DNA of 64,000 nucleotides from RBC074 sp964470555 (GTDB lineage: Bacteria > Acidobacteriota > Blastocatellia > RBC074). Location of the stretch: assembly GCA_964470555.1 (NCBI GenBank), contig CAYYDG010000011.1, positions 94,907-158,906 of the forward strand, given 5' to 3'. Made by a program: the position numbers and the translations under genes. The notes beneath the pieces are model-generated. The model saw nothing but the letters and a program-made list of their open reading frames with translations. It did no database searches and was not told the DNA's origin. Below, in pieces: positions 40,602-50,335 of this stretch. Numbering within the stretch: the first letter of the stretch is position 1; each line of letters begins with the position of its first letter.

Positions 40602-41351
40602 GTGATTCTAAAAGTCTTCACCGATAAAAGCCAACTTGGACAAGCCGCTGCGCAACAGGCTGCCGCAGCCATTCAACGCGCCATCGCAGAACGCGGTCAG
40701 GCACGCATCATCGCCGCCACCGGCATGTCGCAATTTGAATTCTTGAAATCTCTGATCGCCACTCCTGACATAGACTGGGCCAAGGTCGAGATGTTTCATC
40801 TGGACGAATATGTCGGATTGCCAATTACACACCCCGCCAGCTTTCGCAAATATCTGCTGGAACGATTCATCGAACCCGCCGGTCTGACGCACTTTCATCT
40901 GCTCAACGGAGAACGCGACCCGAACGAAGTGTGCCAGATCATAGGCGATTTGATTACCGCCGCGCCGATTGACGTCGCTTTCGTCGGCATCGGCGAAAAC
41001 GGCCATCTGGCTTTCAACGATCCTCCGGCGGATTTTGAAACCGAAGCGCCGTACATCGTCGTCAATCTGGACGAAGCCTGTCGCCGTCAACAAGTCGGCG
41101 AAGGTTGGTTTGCCGGACTCGAAGACGTTCCGACGCAAGCCATTTCAATGTCGGTGCGCCAGATCATGAAATCGCAGGAAATCATCTGCATCGTTCCCGA
41201 CGCGCGCAAAGCCGAAGCGGTTCGCAACTGTTTTGAAAATCCGATTTCACCTCTCTACCCGGCTTCGATTTTGAAAGCGCACCGGAACACGACCGTCTAT
41301 CTGGACACAGAAAGTTCTTCGTTGTTGAAAACACCCCACACAGGAAATTGA
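40602..41351 (+). CDS. nagB: Glucosamine-6-phosphate deaminase family protein
   Basis: 249 residues starting at GTG 40602. It would convert glucosamine-6-phosphate to fructose-6-phosphate and ammonia. Family motifs: RIIAATGMSQFEFL, VEMFHLDEYVGL, then VAFVGIGENGHLAFNDPP with the catalytic His, and NVDD-like DEACRRQQVGEGW. It is about normal length. It stands six bases before an exported oxidoreductase gene, suggesting a sugar-catabolism operon. Paralogues acting on other amino sugars or sugar phosphates cannot be excluded. Confidence 0.92.
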   Translation: MILKVFTDKSQLGQAAAQQAAAAIQRAIAERGQARIIAATGMSQFEFLKSLIATPDIDWAKVEMFHLDEYVGLPITHPASFRKYLLERFIEPAGLTHFHLLNGERDPNEVCQIIGDLITAAPIDVAFVGIGENGHLAFNDPPADFETEAPYIVVNLDEACRRQQVGEGWFAGLEDVPTQAISMSVRQIMKSQEIICIVPDARKAEAVRNCFENPISPLYPASILKAHRNTTVYLDTESSSLLKTPHTGN

Positions 41352-41356
41352 CACCC

Positions 41357-42367
41357 ATGAAACTTTTCACCCGATTGTTGGCGCTGGCCGTTTTGTGTTT
41401 GCTGATTGGCATTTCGTTCACCACAGACCAGCCGCAAGCCGCCCCGCAGGAACCGATCAAAGTCGGAATCATAGGCACGGACACCTCGCACGTTCCGGCG
41501 TTTACCAAACTGCTGAACGATCCCAAAGAGCCGGGTTACATTCCCGGCGCCCGCGTCGTTGCCGCGTTCAAAGGCGGCAGCCACGATGTCGAATCCAGCC
41601 ACACGCGCGTGGAACGTTTCGCCGCGGAAATCCGCGACAAATACGGCGTGGAAATCGTCGCGTCCATCGAAGAACTGCTGACCAAAGTGGATGCTGTCTT
41701 GTTGGAAAGCGTGGATGGTCGTCCGCATCTGGCTCAGGTTCGCCCGGTTTTCAAAGCGAAAAAACGAGTCTTTATTGATAAGCCGTTTGCAGCAAGTTAT
41801 GCCGACGCGCGCGAAATCGTCCGCCTGTCGCGCGAAAGCGGCACGCCGTTTTTCAGCACATCCAGTTTGCGATACGCCAACGACATTGTGGCGATGAAAA
41901 CCAACGACAAACTCGGCGGGATTCTGGGAGCGATGACCTTCAGCCCTTCTCCGACCGAACCCCATCACCCGGATTTGTTCTGGTACGGCATTCACGGCGT
42001 TGAAATGCTTTACACATTGATGGGTACGGGCTGCGAATCCGTCACGCGCACCAATGCTGCAGGAGCCGATGTAGTCACCGGCAAATGGAAAGACGGACGA
42101 TTGGGCACGTTTCGCGGCATCCGCGATGGCAAACAGGATTACGGAGCCGTCGCATTCGGAGCCAAAGGGAATGCCGGAGCCATGCCGCCGATCAAAACGG
42201 ATTACCGTCCGTTGCTGGTCGAAATCATCAAGTTTTTCCAAACCGGTGTTGCGCCGGTTTCACCGGAAGAAACGCTGGAACTGATGGCTTTCATGGAAGC
42301 CGCTGATCTGAGCAAAGCTCGTGGTGGCGCGCCTGTGATGTTGAAAGAAATCACCGATAAAAAGTAA
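41357..42367 (+). CDS. Exported Gfo/Idh/MocA oxidoreductase 1
   Basis: 336 residues from ATG 41357 with a signal peptide (about 1-30). The Rossmann domain has IKVGIIGTDTSHVPAF in place of a classical GxGxxG. The dinucleotide-binding helix is followed by RVFIDKPFAA with the conserved Lys-Pro. The substrate domain holds EPHHPDLFWYGIHGVEML, whose His residues are typical. Such periplasmic sugar/cyclitol dehydrogenase-like proteins are common in acidobacteria and planctomycetes; the cofactor may be kept tightly bound. It lies eleven bases before a second such gene. Confidence 0.9.
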   Translation: MKLFTRLLALAVLCLLIGISFTTDQPQAAPQEPIKVGIIGTDTSHVPAFTKLLNDPKEPGYIPGARVVAAFKGGSHDVESSHTRVERFAAEIRDKYGVEIVASIEELLTKVDAVLLESVDGRPHLAQVRPVFKAKKRVFIDKPFAASYADAREIVRLSRESGTPFFSTSSLRYANDIVAMKTNDKLGGILGAMTFSPSPTEPHHPDLFWYGIHGVEMLYTLMGTGCESVTRTNAAGADVVTGKWKDGRLGTFRGIRDGKQDYGAVAFGAKGNAGAMPPIKTDYRPLLVEIIKFFQTGVAPVSPEETLELMAFMEAADLSKARGGAPVMLKEITDKK

Positions 42368-42377
42368 GAGGAACACT

Positions 42378-43817
42378 ATGCTGAAAACTTTTCGCAAATT
42401 TTCACTCGCTTACTCTGTCGCATTGCTGGCCGTGGCCATATTGGCATTGTGGAGCCTGCCGCAATCCGAATCGTTGGCTCAACAAAAGACCAAAAGCAAA
42501 GATATGAACGAAGTCAAAATCATGACCCTTGATCCCGGTCACTTTCATGCCGGGTTGGTGCAGAAAGAAATGTACCCCGACGTTTCGCCTCGTGTTCACG
42601 TCTACGCGCCGCTCGGCTTTGATCTTTATGAACACCTGAAACGCATCGCCAATTTCAACAATCGCAAAGACAGTCCGACCCGTTGGGAAATGGAAATTCA
42701 CGCGGGCGGCGATCCGCTGGCGCGCATGTTGGCTGAACGTCCCGGCAATGTGGTGACGATGGCTGGCCGCAATCAAGGCAAAATTGACCGCATCAAGGCT
42801 TCGGTCGAAGGCGGATTGAATGTCTTGGTGGACAAACCCTGGATCATCAACGCGGCGGATTTTCCGAAGCTCGAAGCGACGTTCAAGGCTGCGGAAAGCA
42901 AAAAGCTGATCGCTTACGACATCATGACCGAGCGGTCGGAAATTACGACCATCCTGCAAAAAGAGTTGATTCACGCGCCCGAAGTTTTCGGCCAGATGCA
43001 AAAAGGTTCGGAAAGCGATCCGGCGGTTTACATTGAAAGCATTCACCACATTCTGAAAGTAGTGGCCGGCGCGCCGAACATTCGCCCGGCGTGGTTTTTC
43101 GATGTCAAACAGCAGGGCGAAGGTGTCGCTGATGTCGGCACGCACCTGGTGGATCTGGTGCAGTGGATGCTCTTCCCCAAACAGGTGATTGATTACAAAA
43201 AAGACGTCAACGTGCTTTCGGGCAAACGCTGGCCGACGGTGATGACGTTGCCGGAATTTTCGCGCGTGACAAACGAAAAAGCCTTTCCCGATTACCTGAC
43301 TGCCAGCGTCAAAGACGGCAAGCTGGATTATTACTGCAATGGCGCAATGACTTACGCACTACGCGGCATTCACACCAAACTGGATGTGATCTGGAATTAC
43401 GAAGCTCCGGCAGGCGGTGGCGACACGCACGTCGCGATTTTCAAAGGCACAAAATCCAGCTTGGAAATCCGCCAGGGCAAGGAAGAAAACTGGAAGCCGG
43501 AACTGTACGTCGTGCCGAACAGCGCCAGCAGCAAAGCCGAAATTCTGGCTGCGCTGAAAAAGAAGGTCGCCGCGCTGCAATCGAAATACGCTGGCGTCGG
43601 CGTCGAAGAACGCGGCAACAGATTGTTAGTGACCATTCCCGATAAATTCCGCGACGGCCACGAAGCCCATTTTGCCGAAGTGATGCGCCGCTTCCTCGGT
43701 TACCTGCGCGATCCGAAAACGCTGCCCACGTGGGAAAATCCGAACATGCTGGCGAAGTACTACACCACGACCAAAGGCCTGGAAATGGGTTACCGTTCCG
43801 CAACGGCATCGAAATAA
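42378..43817 (+). CDS. Exported Gfo/Idh/MocA oxidoreductase 2
   Basis: 479 residues, longer than the previous one, with a signal peptide ending near ESLAQQ. The N-terminal domain has KIMTLDPGHFHAGLVQKEMY instead of a classical nucleotide loop, then NVLVDKPWIINAADFP with the Lys-Pro, and HHILKVVAGAPNIRPAWFFD and VADVGTHLVDLVQWMLFPKQ. The C-terminal extension resembles the Planctomycete-type oxidoreductase C-terminal domain. ATG 42378 follows GAGGAA. Substrate unknown; probably part of the same polysaccharide or sugar breakdown unit. Confidence 0.9.
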   Translation: MLKTFRKFSLAYSVALLAVAILALWSLPQSESLAQQKTKSKDMNEVKIMTLDPGHFHAGLVQKEMYPDVSPRVHVYAPLGFDLYEHLKRIANFNNRKDSPTRWEMEIHAGGDPLARMLAERPGNVVTMAGRNQGKIDRIKASVEGGLNVLVDKPWIINAADFPKLEATFKAAESKKLIAYDIMTERSEITTILQKELIHAPEVFGQMQKGSESDPAVYIESIHHILKVVAGAPNIRPAWFFDVKQQGEGVADVGTHLVDLVQWMLFPKQVIDYKKDVNVLSGKRWPTVMTLPEFSRVTNEKAFPDYLTASVKDGKLDYYCNGAMTYALRGIHTKLDVIWNYEAPAGGGDTHVAIFKGTKSSLEIRQGKEENWKPELYVVPNSASSKAEILAALKKKVAALQSKYAGVGVEERGNRLLVTIPDKFRDGHEAHFAEVMRRFLGYLRDPKTLPTWENPNMLAKYYTTTKGLEMGYRSATASK

Positions 43818-43831
43818 CGCGAGGGAAAATC

Positions 43832-44503
43832 ATGTCAAACCAATTTCTTGCGCTTACGGAAACTCTCTACGCCTACATCTTGAACAATTCGCTGCGCGAA
43901 CCGGACGTGCTGCGCCGATTGCGCGAAGAAACCGACTCCACAAATCCGATGGCGATCATGGCGATTTCGCCCGTGCAGGGGCAATTCATGATGTTGTTGC
44001 TGAAACTGATCGGCGCGAAAAAAACGCTGGAAGTCGGCGTCTTCACTGGCTACAGCTCGCTCTGCACGGCGCTGGCGATTCCCTCTGACGGACAGATTTT
44101 CGCCTGCGATGTCAGCGAAGAATGGACTTCGGTTGCGCGGCGCTATTGGGCCGAAGCCGGAGTCGCCGACAAAATCACGTTGAAGCTGGCTCCTGCCGTT
44201 GAAACGCTCGACGCGCTGCTGGCCGATGGGCATGCTGGCACATTCGATTTCGCCTTTATTGATGCCGACAAATCCAATTACGACGCTTATTACGAACGCG
44301 CGCTTAAACTGCTTCGCAAAGGCGGATTGATCGTTTTCGACAACATGCTCTGGTACGGCAAAGTCGCCGATAACAGCGAGCAAGATGCCGACACCGTGGC
44401 GTTGCGTGCGCTGAATGCCAAACTACATGACGACGAACGAGTTTTCACCAGTTTGATCGGCGTCGGCGATGGCATGCATCTGGCCATCAAACAAAACGAT
44501 TGA
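43832..44503 (+). CDS. SAM-dependent O-methyltransferase (class I, COMT-like)
   Basis: 223 residues starting at ATG 43832 behind GAGGGAA. The SAM-binding pattern is LEVGVFTGYSSLCTALAIPS, IFACDVSEEW, then FDFAFIDADKSNYDAYYERA with metal-binding Asp residues, and GLIVFDNMLWYG. This fits the bacterial family of cation-dependent O-methyltransferases acting on catechols or similar compounds. It ends convergent with the PQQ-propeller gene, with a terminator between. Confidence 0.92.
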   Translation: MSNQFLALTETLYAYILNNSLREPDVLRRLREETDSTNPMAIMAISPVQGQFMMLLLKLIGAKKTLEVGVFTGYSSLCTALAIPSDGQIFACDVSEEWTSVARRYWAEAGVADKITLKLAPAVETLDALLADGHAGTFDFAFIDADKSNYDAYYERALKLLRKGGLIVFDNMLWYGKVADNSEQDADTVALRALNAKLHDDERVFTSLIGVGDGMHLAIKQND

Positions 44504-44553
44504 TCTTTTCAGATTGGCCATGAGCGACAAAATCCATCTTCAACAGCTATGCC

Positions 44554-44588
44554 CGCGAAGACCTGCTTCGCGTCAAAGAGCTTTTTTT
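44554..44588. terminator. Terminator between convergent genes
   Basis: CGCGAAG (44554-44560) and CTTCGCG (44566-44572) form a perfect stem around ACCTG, followed by TCAAAGAGCTTTTTTTAT. It serves the O-methyltransferase gene on the plus strand; the T run is on that strand. Confidence 0.75.
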
Positions 44589-44595
44589 ATCTTCG

Positions 44596-46455
44596 TCATT
44601 TCCCTTCCATCGAAAACGCCAGTAATAAATTGCCTGGCTGACCGATCAACCGTCCGTAACCGGAATTGGTGTAGAGAATTCCTTTGACCACCACTGGCCC
44701 GCCGCCGTCGAGCGTGCCGCCTTTGGTTATGCCTGCATTGACAGTTTGAGTCGGTTGCGCCGTGTCGTAGCTCCACATTATCGCGCCGTCTTTGGTGGAA
44801 TAGGCGCGCAACGTGCCATCGGCTGTGCCGGAAAACACTGCGCCGGGAATCAGCGTCGCCGCCGCAGATTGCGAATTCAAACAGCGCGTCGTGCCCCAAG
44901 CGCATTTTGCCGCAGGCGCAGGCACGTGCCAGAGCCGTTCGCCTGTGGCAATTTTCAAAGCAGTGATGCCGGGTTTGCGCGCCGCTCCGCTGACATCGGC
45001 GACAGGAACGAAAACAGTTTCGTTGTCCGCGGCAAAGCCCCATTCAATGCCGCCCAGCGCGCCTCCGCTGCCGACTTTCGCTTCCCAAATCTTTTTGCCC
45101 TGATTGTCGGGATCGAGCGCGTACATCACGCCTGATTTTTGCCCAGCCAGAATGACCTGTTTTCCATTCGGCAACGTTCGCAAAATGACCGAACTGCCAA
45201 AATCGTAATCCGGCCCAGCCTGTTCGGGACAATTGCCTACGCCGGGTTGGCGGCATCCGACCAGAAAGTTGTCTTTGGGCGTCAATTGATTCGTCCAGCG
45301 AACTCGTCCCGTCGCCAGATCAAATGCCATGATCGCATCGGTGTGCGCGGTTTCGACATCAGTGTAGGAATTGCCTGTTCCGACGTAAATCATGCCGCGT
45401 TTGGCATCCACCGTCGGAGCCGACCAGATTGCGCCTCCAGCCGGGCCGTACATTTGCGTGCCTGCGGAATTTTTCTTGAACGGTTTCGGCGCGTCCTGCA
45501 CCGTGAAGCCTTTCCATAAGACTTTGCCGGTCGCGGCGTCCAGCGCAACGATGCTGCCGCGAAAGGTGCAGCATTCGTATTTGGTGTCACGTCCGGCAGT
45601 TTCTTCAAACGACGACACTGGCACGAAAATCCGGTTGCGATGCAACACAGGCGAACCGGTGATGCGCGACAAGACATGATCTTCGATTTTTGTTTTCCAA
45701 AGCAGCTTGCCGGTTTCAGCGTCCACAGCTTGAACGGTCGAACGCTCATCGCCGAAATACAGCGCGAATTTTCCTTTCGACAGTGGCGCAACTGTCATTG
45801 CCGCGCGCACGGCGGAACCGGCGTTCATCACCCAATACGTGCAACCGGTTTTGGCATTCAGGCTGAAGATGTATCCGGCTTCGGTGGTCAGAAACAATCG
45901 GTCGCCGATGATTGTCGGTTGTCCGGTTGCCATCGGCCCCGGATGCGCGAACGCCCATTTCACTTTCAGTTTGGGAATGTCTTCGGGTTTGAGGCCGGAG
46001 TTGGGTTGATACCGCGTGTTATCCAGATCGCGTCCCCAACCGTTCCAATCGTCCGCCGCAAGTTTGATCGGCGGAGCAGCGCCCGTGCATTTGTTGGCGT
46101 CCAGATTGCGAATCGGTTCGCCAGGCAACTTTCCGGTCAAATGAATGGCGAGCTGTCGAATCTGTTCTTCGCTCAAGCCTTTTGCCTGTTGTTTCATCGA
46201 ACCGCTGGTCAGAGTTTGAATCACGTCTTCTGCCGAACGACGGCGAATCAGAAACAGTGGCGGCACTCGATCCTGCGCTTCATCGTGACAAACGGCGCAC
46301 CGCTGTTTGTACAACGCCGCGCCTTCGGCGGAAGTGGGAGCGGGTTGTTGCAACGCGGCTTTAGCAGAAAAGTGAAAGTAAATCGCCGAAACAAAAATGG
46401 AAAGCGACAATAAAAGGAAGAAAACGGTCTTCCAGCTTCTGCCAAATACTTTCAT
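44596..46455 (-). CDS. PQQ-propeller dehydrogenase-like protein fused to cytochrome c
   Basis: 619 residues. An N-terminal membrane helix/signal (about 10-35) is followed by a c-type haem domain with CAVCH near residue 53 and a possible Met ligand. The rest is an eight-bladed PQQ-type propeller (repeats such as GKLLWKTKI, GKVLWKGFT and GKKIWEAKV). This resembles cytochrome-type polyvinyl alcohol dehydrogenases and similar periplasmic alcohol oxidases. Electrons would go to c-type carriers, for which there are candidates in the operon at 48089-51649. The start ATG 46455 lies next to GAGGA. Confidence 0.9.
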   Translation of the reverse strand: MKVFGRSWKTVFFLLLSLSIFVSAIYFHFSAKAALQQPAPTSAEGAALYKQRCAVCHDEAQDRVPPLFLIRRRSAEDVIQTLTSGSMKQQAKGLSEEQIRQLAIHLTGKLPGEPIRNLDANKCTGAAPPIKLAADDWNGWGRDLDNTRYQPNSGLKPEDIPKLKVKWAFAHPGPMATGQPTIIGDRLFLTTEAGYIFSLNAKTGCTYWVMNAGSAVRAAMTVAPLSKGKFALYFGDERSTVQAVDAETGKLLWKTKIEDHVLSRITGSPVLHRNRIFVPVSSFEETAGRDTKYECCTFRGSIVALDAATGKVLWKGFTVQDAPKPFKKNSAGTQMYGPAGGAIWSAPTVDAKRGMIYVGTGNSYTDVETAHTDAIMAFDLATGRVRWTNQLTPKDNFLVGCRQPGVGNCPEQAGPDYDFGSSVILRTLPNGKQVILAGQKSGVMYALDPDNQGKKIWEAKVGSGGALGGIEWGFAADNETVFVPVADVSGAARKPGITALKIATGERLWHVPAPAAKCAWGTTRCLNSQSAAATLIPGAVFSGTADGTLRAYSTKDGAIMWSYDTAQPTQTVNAGITKGGTLDGGGPVVVKGILYTNSGYGRLIGQPGNLLLAFSMEGK

Positions 46456-46484
46456 TGGCGTAGTCTCCTCAACGGGAAGTCGGG

Positions 46485-46916
46485 TTAGCCTGTTCGGTTA
46501 TCTACCAAGTTTTGAAGCTGTGCGGATGGCAGGATGTCTTGGAAATCAGCGATATTCCTGGTCACGATAACGTGGTTCCCGGCAATTGCCTGCGCTGCCA
46601 TGACAATGTCAGCATAACGCTTTCGAGTTTTAATTTGCCGTTTCAGACGCTCAACAACTGATGTTGTCGCTTCATCCAAGTCGAGGATTTCAAAGTCACT
46701 CAGCAATTCCTGAGTCGCTTTCAGATGTTGTTGCGCGAGCAGCAGTCGTTGCGGCTCCGCATTGAGCAACCCCTCAATTCTGCCGCGAAGCTGCTCGGCA
46801 TAAACAATGACTGGAATCAGAATGGTGTGGCTTGCCACCCGCTTGAGGTTCTCGGAAAGAGTCGGATGCTGAGCGCTGTAATGGCGCAAGATATTGGAAT
46901 CCAACAGATATGCCAT
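46485..46916 (-). CDS. PIN-domain toxin (VapC-type)
   Basis: A 143-residue putative ribonuclease. The PIN acidic residues are visible: Asp6 in LLDSN, Glu41 in VYAEQ, Asp103 in RYADIVMA and Asp124 in NIADF. Length and pattern fit VapC. The start ATG overlaps the TGA of the antitoxin gene (46914-46918), a usual arrangement. Toxin activity probably cleaves RNA when the antitoxin is lost. It directly follows the PQQ-cytochrome gene on the same strand, in reverse order of transcription. Confidence 0.9.
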   Translation of the reverse strand: MAYLLDSNILRHYSAQHPTLSENLKRVASHTILIPVIVYAEQLRGRIEGLLNAEPQRLLLAQQHLKATQELLSDFEILDLDEATTSVVERLKRQIKTRKRYADIVMAAQAIAGNHVIVTRNIADFQDILPSAQLQNLVDNRTG

Positions 46917-47269
46917 CAGGGTTGAACCGGTTCAACAAAATGTTTGTTTCTTTCTTCTTCAATTTCATCAAAGAGCTTAAGTGCCTCTGGGTCGTCAGCG
47001 AAGATGCCGTAATGTCGGTACCCCTTGGCCGAAAGCGTATCTTCCTGAGTACCGTTTGTGAGAGGAATTGTTACGACTTCTGCGTGATGCACTGAACCAG
47101 CCACTAATTTTTTGATTTCAGCGATTACATCTTCCCGACTTTCTCCTGCGACCGCCAGGTGCGGCATTTGCGTCACAACCGCACGCCAAGCCGTTTGCGA
47201 ATTTTCCGCTGAACTCTCTTCCGTAATCAGTACCTGAATTTCCGATTGTCGTGCCGCTGTTGACTGCAT
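46916..47269 (-). CDS. Antitoxin, HicB-like fold
   Basis: 117 residues. The middle WRAVVTQMPHLAVAGESRED is the HicB/partial-RNase-H-like pattern, followed by a helix (VIAEIKKLVAG). The C-terminal third (from about 80) is acidic and helical (DEIEEERNKHF) and may wrap the toxin. No DNA-binding helix-turn-helix or ribbon is clear. Pairing of a HicB-like antitoxin with a PIN toxin is less usual than with HicA. Toxin and antitoxin share one base. Confidence 0.8.
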   Translation of the reverse strand: MQSTAARQSEIQVLITEESSAENSQTAWRAVVTQMPHLAVAGESREDVIAEIKKLVAGSVHHAEVVTIPLTNGTQEDTLSAKGYRHYGIFADDPEALKLFDEIEEERNKHFVEPVQP

Positions 47270-47327
47270 AACTCCCCTTTCGACTTGATGCTAGGCCGCT
47301 CATACACCCGTGTCAATCGAACAACGC

Positions 47328-47888
47328 TTATTCCTGTTTGCGAAACCACGGATTGCCGAAGTTGGTGTATGGCCCGCCGTCAACGGAAATCTGCACCTGC
47401 AAACGGTAATTGGCGGGCGACAGCATCAGCGTTTTGCCTTTCAGCTTGACGGTTTTGCCACCTTTCTTGATCGGCTCGGTTTCCCAGAAAATCGTGTAAT
47501 ACCCGCCGAGGTCTCCGCCAATCGGACCGGTCTTTTTCATCGAGGTAACGCCGAACAATCCAGTTTCAGTGCGCGTTACCTGTTTGTCTTTTTCGTTGTA
47601 AATGGTGGTGGCTTTGCCTTTGATCGTTCCCAACGGGCTATCGCCTTCGATCACACTTTCGTAGGTTGTCGCGTTGAGCTTCTTGTATGTTTCCTTGCCT
47701 TTGAGCTTGCCAGCCGGACCAAGCGGCGATTCCGGCACGTTCCAATCAAATTCCCAGGAACCGAGGAAGTAATCCATGTTCGGCGGAGGCATCGGATCGG
47801 TCGGTTCGGTCGGGCGCGAAGGTTGCTGGCCAGCTTGCTGGAACAGCGGAGGGAATATCAGCAGTGCGAGAATCAGGATTCGAGTCAT
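47328..47888 (-). CDS. Exported lipocalin-like (DUF1579-type) protein
   Basis: 186 residues from ATG 47888, signal peptide about 1-20, then a proline-rich linker. The body shows DYFLGSWEFDWNVPESPLG, the GxW start of a lipocalin-like barrel, followed by alternating strands (TYESVIEGDSPLG, KQVTRTETGLFG). It resembles proteins annotated DUF1579 or of the lipocalin-like group. Function unknown. The gene is preceded by a nested hairpin element (47916-48073). Confidence 0.72.
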   Translation of the reverse strand: MTRILILALLIFPPLFQQAGQQPSRPTEPTDPMPPPNMDYFLGSWEFDWNVPESPLGPAGKLKGKETYKKLNATTYESVIEGDSPLGTIKGKATTIYNEKDKQVTRTETGLFGVTSMKKTGPIGGDLGGYYTIFWETEPIKKGGKTVKLKGKTLMLSPANYRLQVQISVDGGPYTNFGNPWFRKQE

Positions 47889-47915
47889 TGCAGTTATTTG
47901 AATGGGAAAAGATCC

Positions 47916-48073
47916 AACTACGAATAAACACAAATGATCACGAATGAATAATGCTGAACGAAAAATTGTTCACCACCAAAAACACAAAAGACACAAAAAC
48001 GACTGAATCAATTTTGTGCCTTCTGTGCTTTTTGTGGTCTGTTATTCGTGTGAGTTCGTGACCATTTGTAGTT
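47916..48073. repeat. Nested ACGAA / ACAAAA hairpin element
   Basis: The outer stem is AACTACGAATAAACACAAAT on the left (from 47916) and GTGACCATTTGTAGTT on the right (to 48073). Inside, 47974-48037, is another hairpin of the ACAAAA word: CACCAAAAACACAAAAGACA with TTTTGTGCCTTCTGTGCTTT. One hairpin thus holds a second with a different word. It fills the 200-base gap between two minus-strand genes. Confidence 0.82.
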
Positions 48074-48088
48074 TCTTTAGTTCGACAA

Positions 48089-48847
48089 TTACTTCGTGTT
48101 CAGTGCCGTCAGCTTCGCCGAAAGACGACCGCCTTCGTGGCACGTCATGCAAGCGATGGTGGAGTTTTCAGCCGACTTAGGATCGGCTTTCCAGCGCTTG
48201 GCAACCGGTTCGTACGGAGTGCCGCCCAACACCGCCAGGATTTTATCCAGATACTGATTGGCTTCTTCCTTACGACCGGTACGAAGCGAAGCCTGCGCCA
48301 GTCCGCCAAGCAATTCGCCTTTGAAGTGCGTTGGCATCTTTTCGATTCCGGCTCCCTGATATTTCCACAAAATCTGGAACGCGGAATAAGCCCGTTCCCA
48401 CGCCGCCGCTCGATGTTCTTTCGGCAATTGATCGGCAAACAGTACAAGCGTTCCGCCTTCGACCGCTGCAACGCCGCCGTTGCCGGGCATCAGCTTGTTG
48501 GCTTCGGCAAAGATGTCCATCGCCTGTTGATACTTCTGCTTGAACTCATCCTGCCGTTTTTCTTCCAGGGCGCGAACCGCGCGATACACAGTCGCGCCGC
48601 CTTTCCAAGCCAGCAATTCGGCTTTCGACCCCGGACGTTTTTCCATCAATAATTCGATGTTCTTTTCGCCTCTGGCCAATCGAGTCAGGTCGTTTTGCAG
48701 AAAGCCCGCAAAAATGTCTTCGCGCACCAGCGTGTGGATCGTCAGCCGTTTGTCATCCAGCGGCGGTTCCGGCGATTGCGGCGTCTGGGAAGCGACAGCG
48801 AAAATCGCCAGCATAGAAAGAATCAGCGCTACCTTGAACGTGTTCAT
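48089..48847 (-). CDS. Exported protein with C-terminal haem c motif
   Basis: 252 residues with a signal peptide (about 1-18). The body is helical with repeat-like stretches and a hydrolase- or TPR-like look (EANKLMPGNGGVAAVEGG). The haem-binding motif CMTCH is only about 20 residues from the C-terminus (ACMTCHEGGRLSAKL). It is the last gene of the operon 51649-48089, with 20 bases to the gene upstream. Probably a cytochrome-like partner of the two fusion proteins. Confidence 0.8.
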   Translation of the reverse strand: MNTFKVALILSMLAIFAVASQTPQSPEPPLDDKRLTIHTLVREDIFAGFLQNDLTRLARGEKNIELLMEKRPGSKAELLAWKGGATVYRAVRALEEKRQDEFKQKYQQAMDIFAEANKLMPGNGGVAAVEGGTLVLFADQLPKEHRAAAWERAYSAFQILWKYQGAGIEKMPTHFKGELLGGLAQASLRTGRKEEANQYLDKILAVLGGTPYEPVAKRWKADPKSAENSTIACMTCHEGGRLSAKLTALNTK

Positions 48848-48867
48848 TATCCTCTTCCTCCAACTTG

Positions 48868-50313
<1,446 letters not shown>

Positions 50314-50335
50314 GGTGCTGTTCCTCCTTGCGGGG

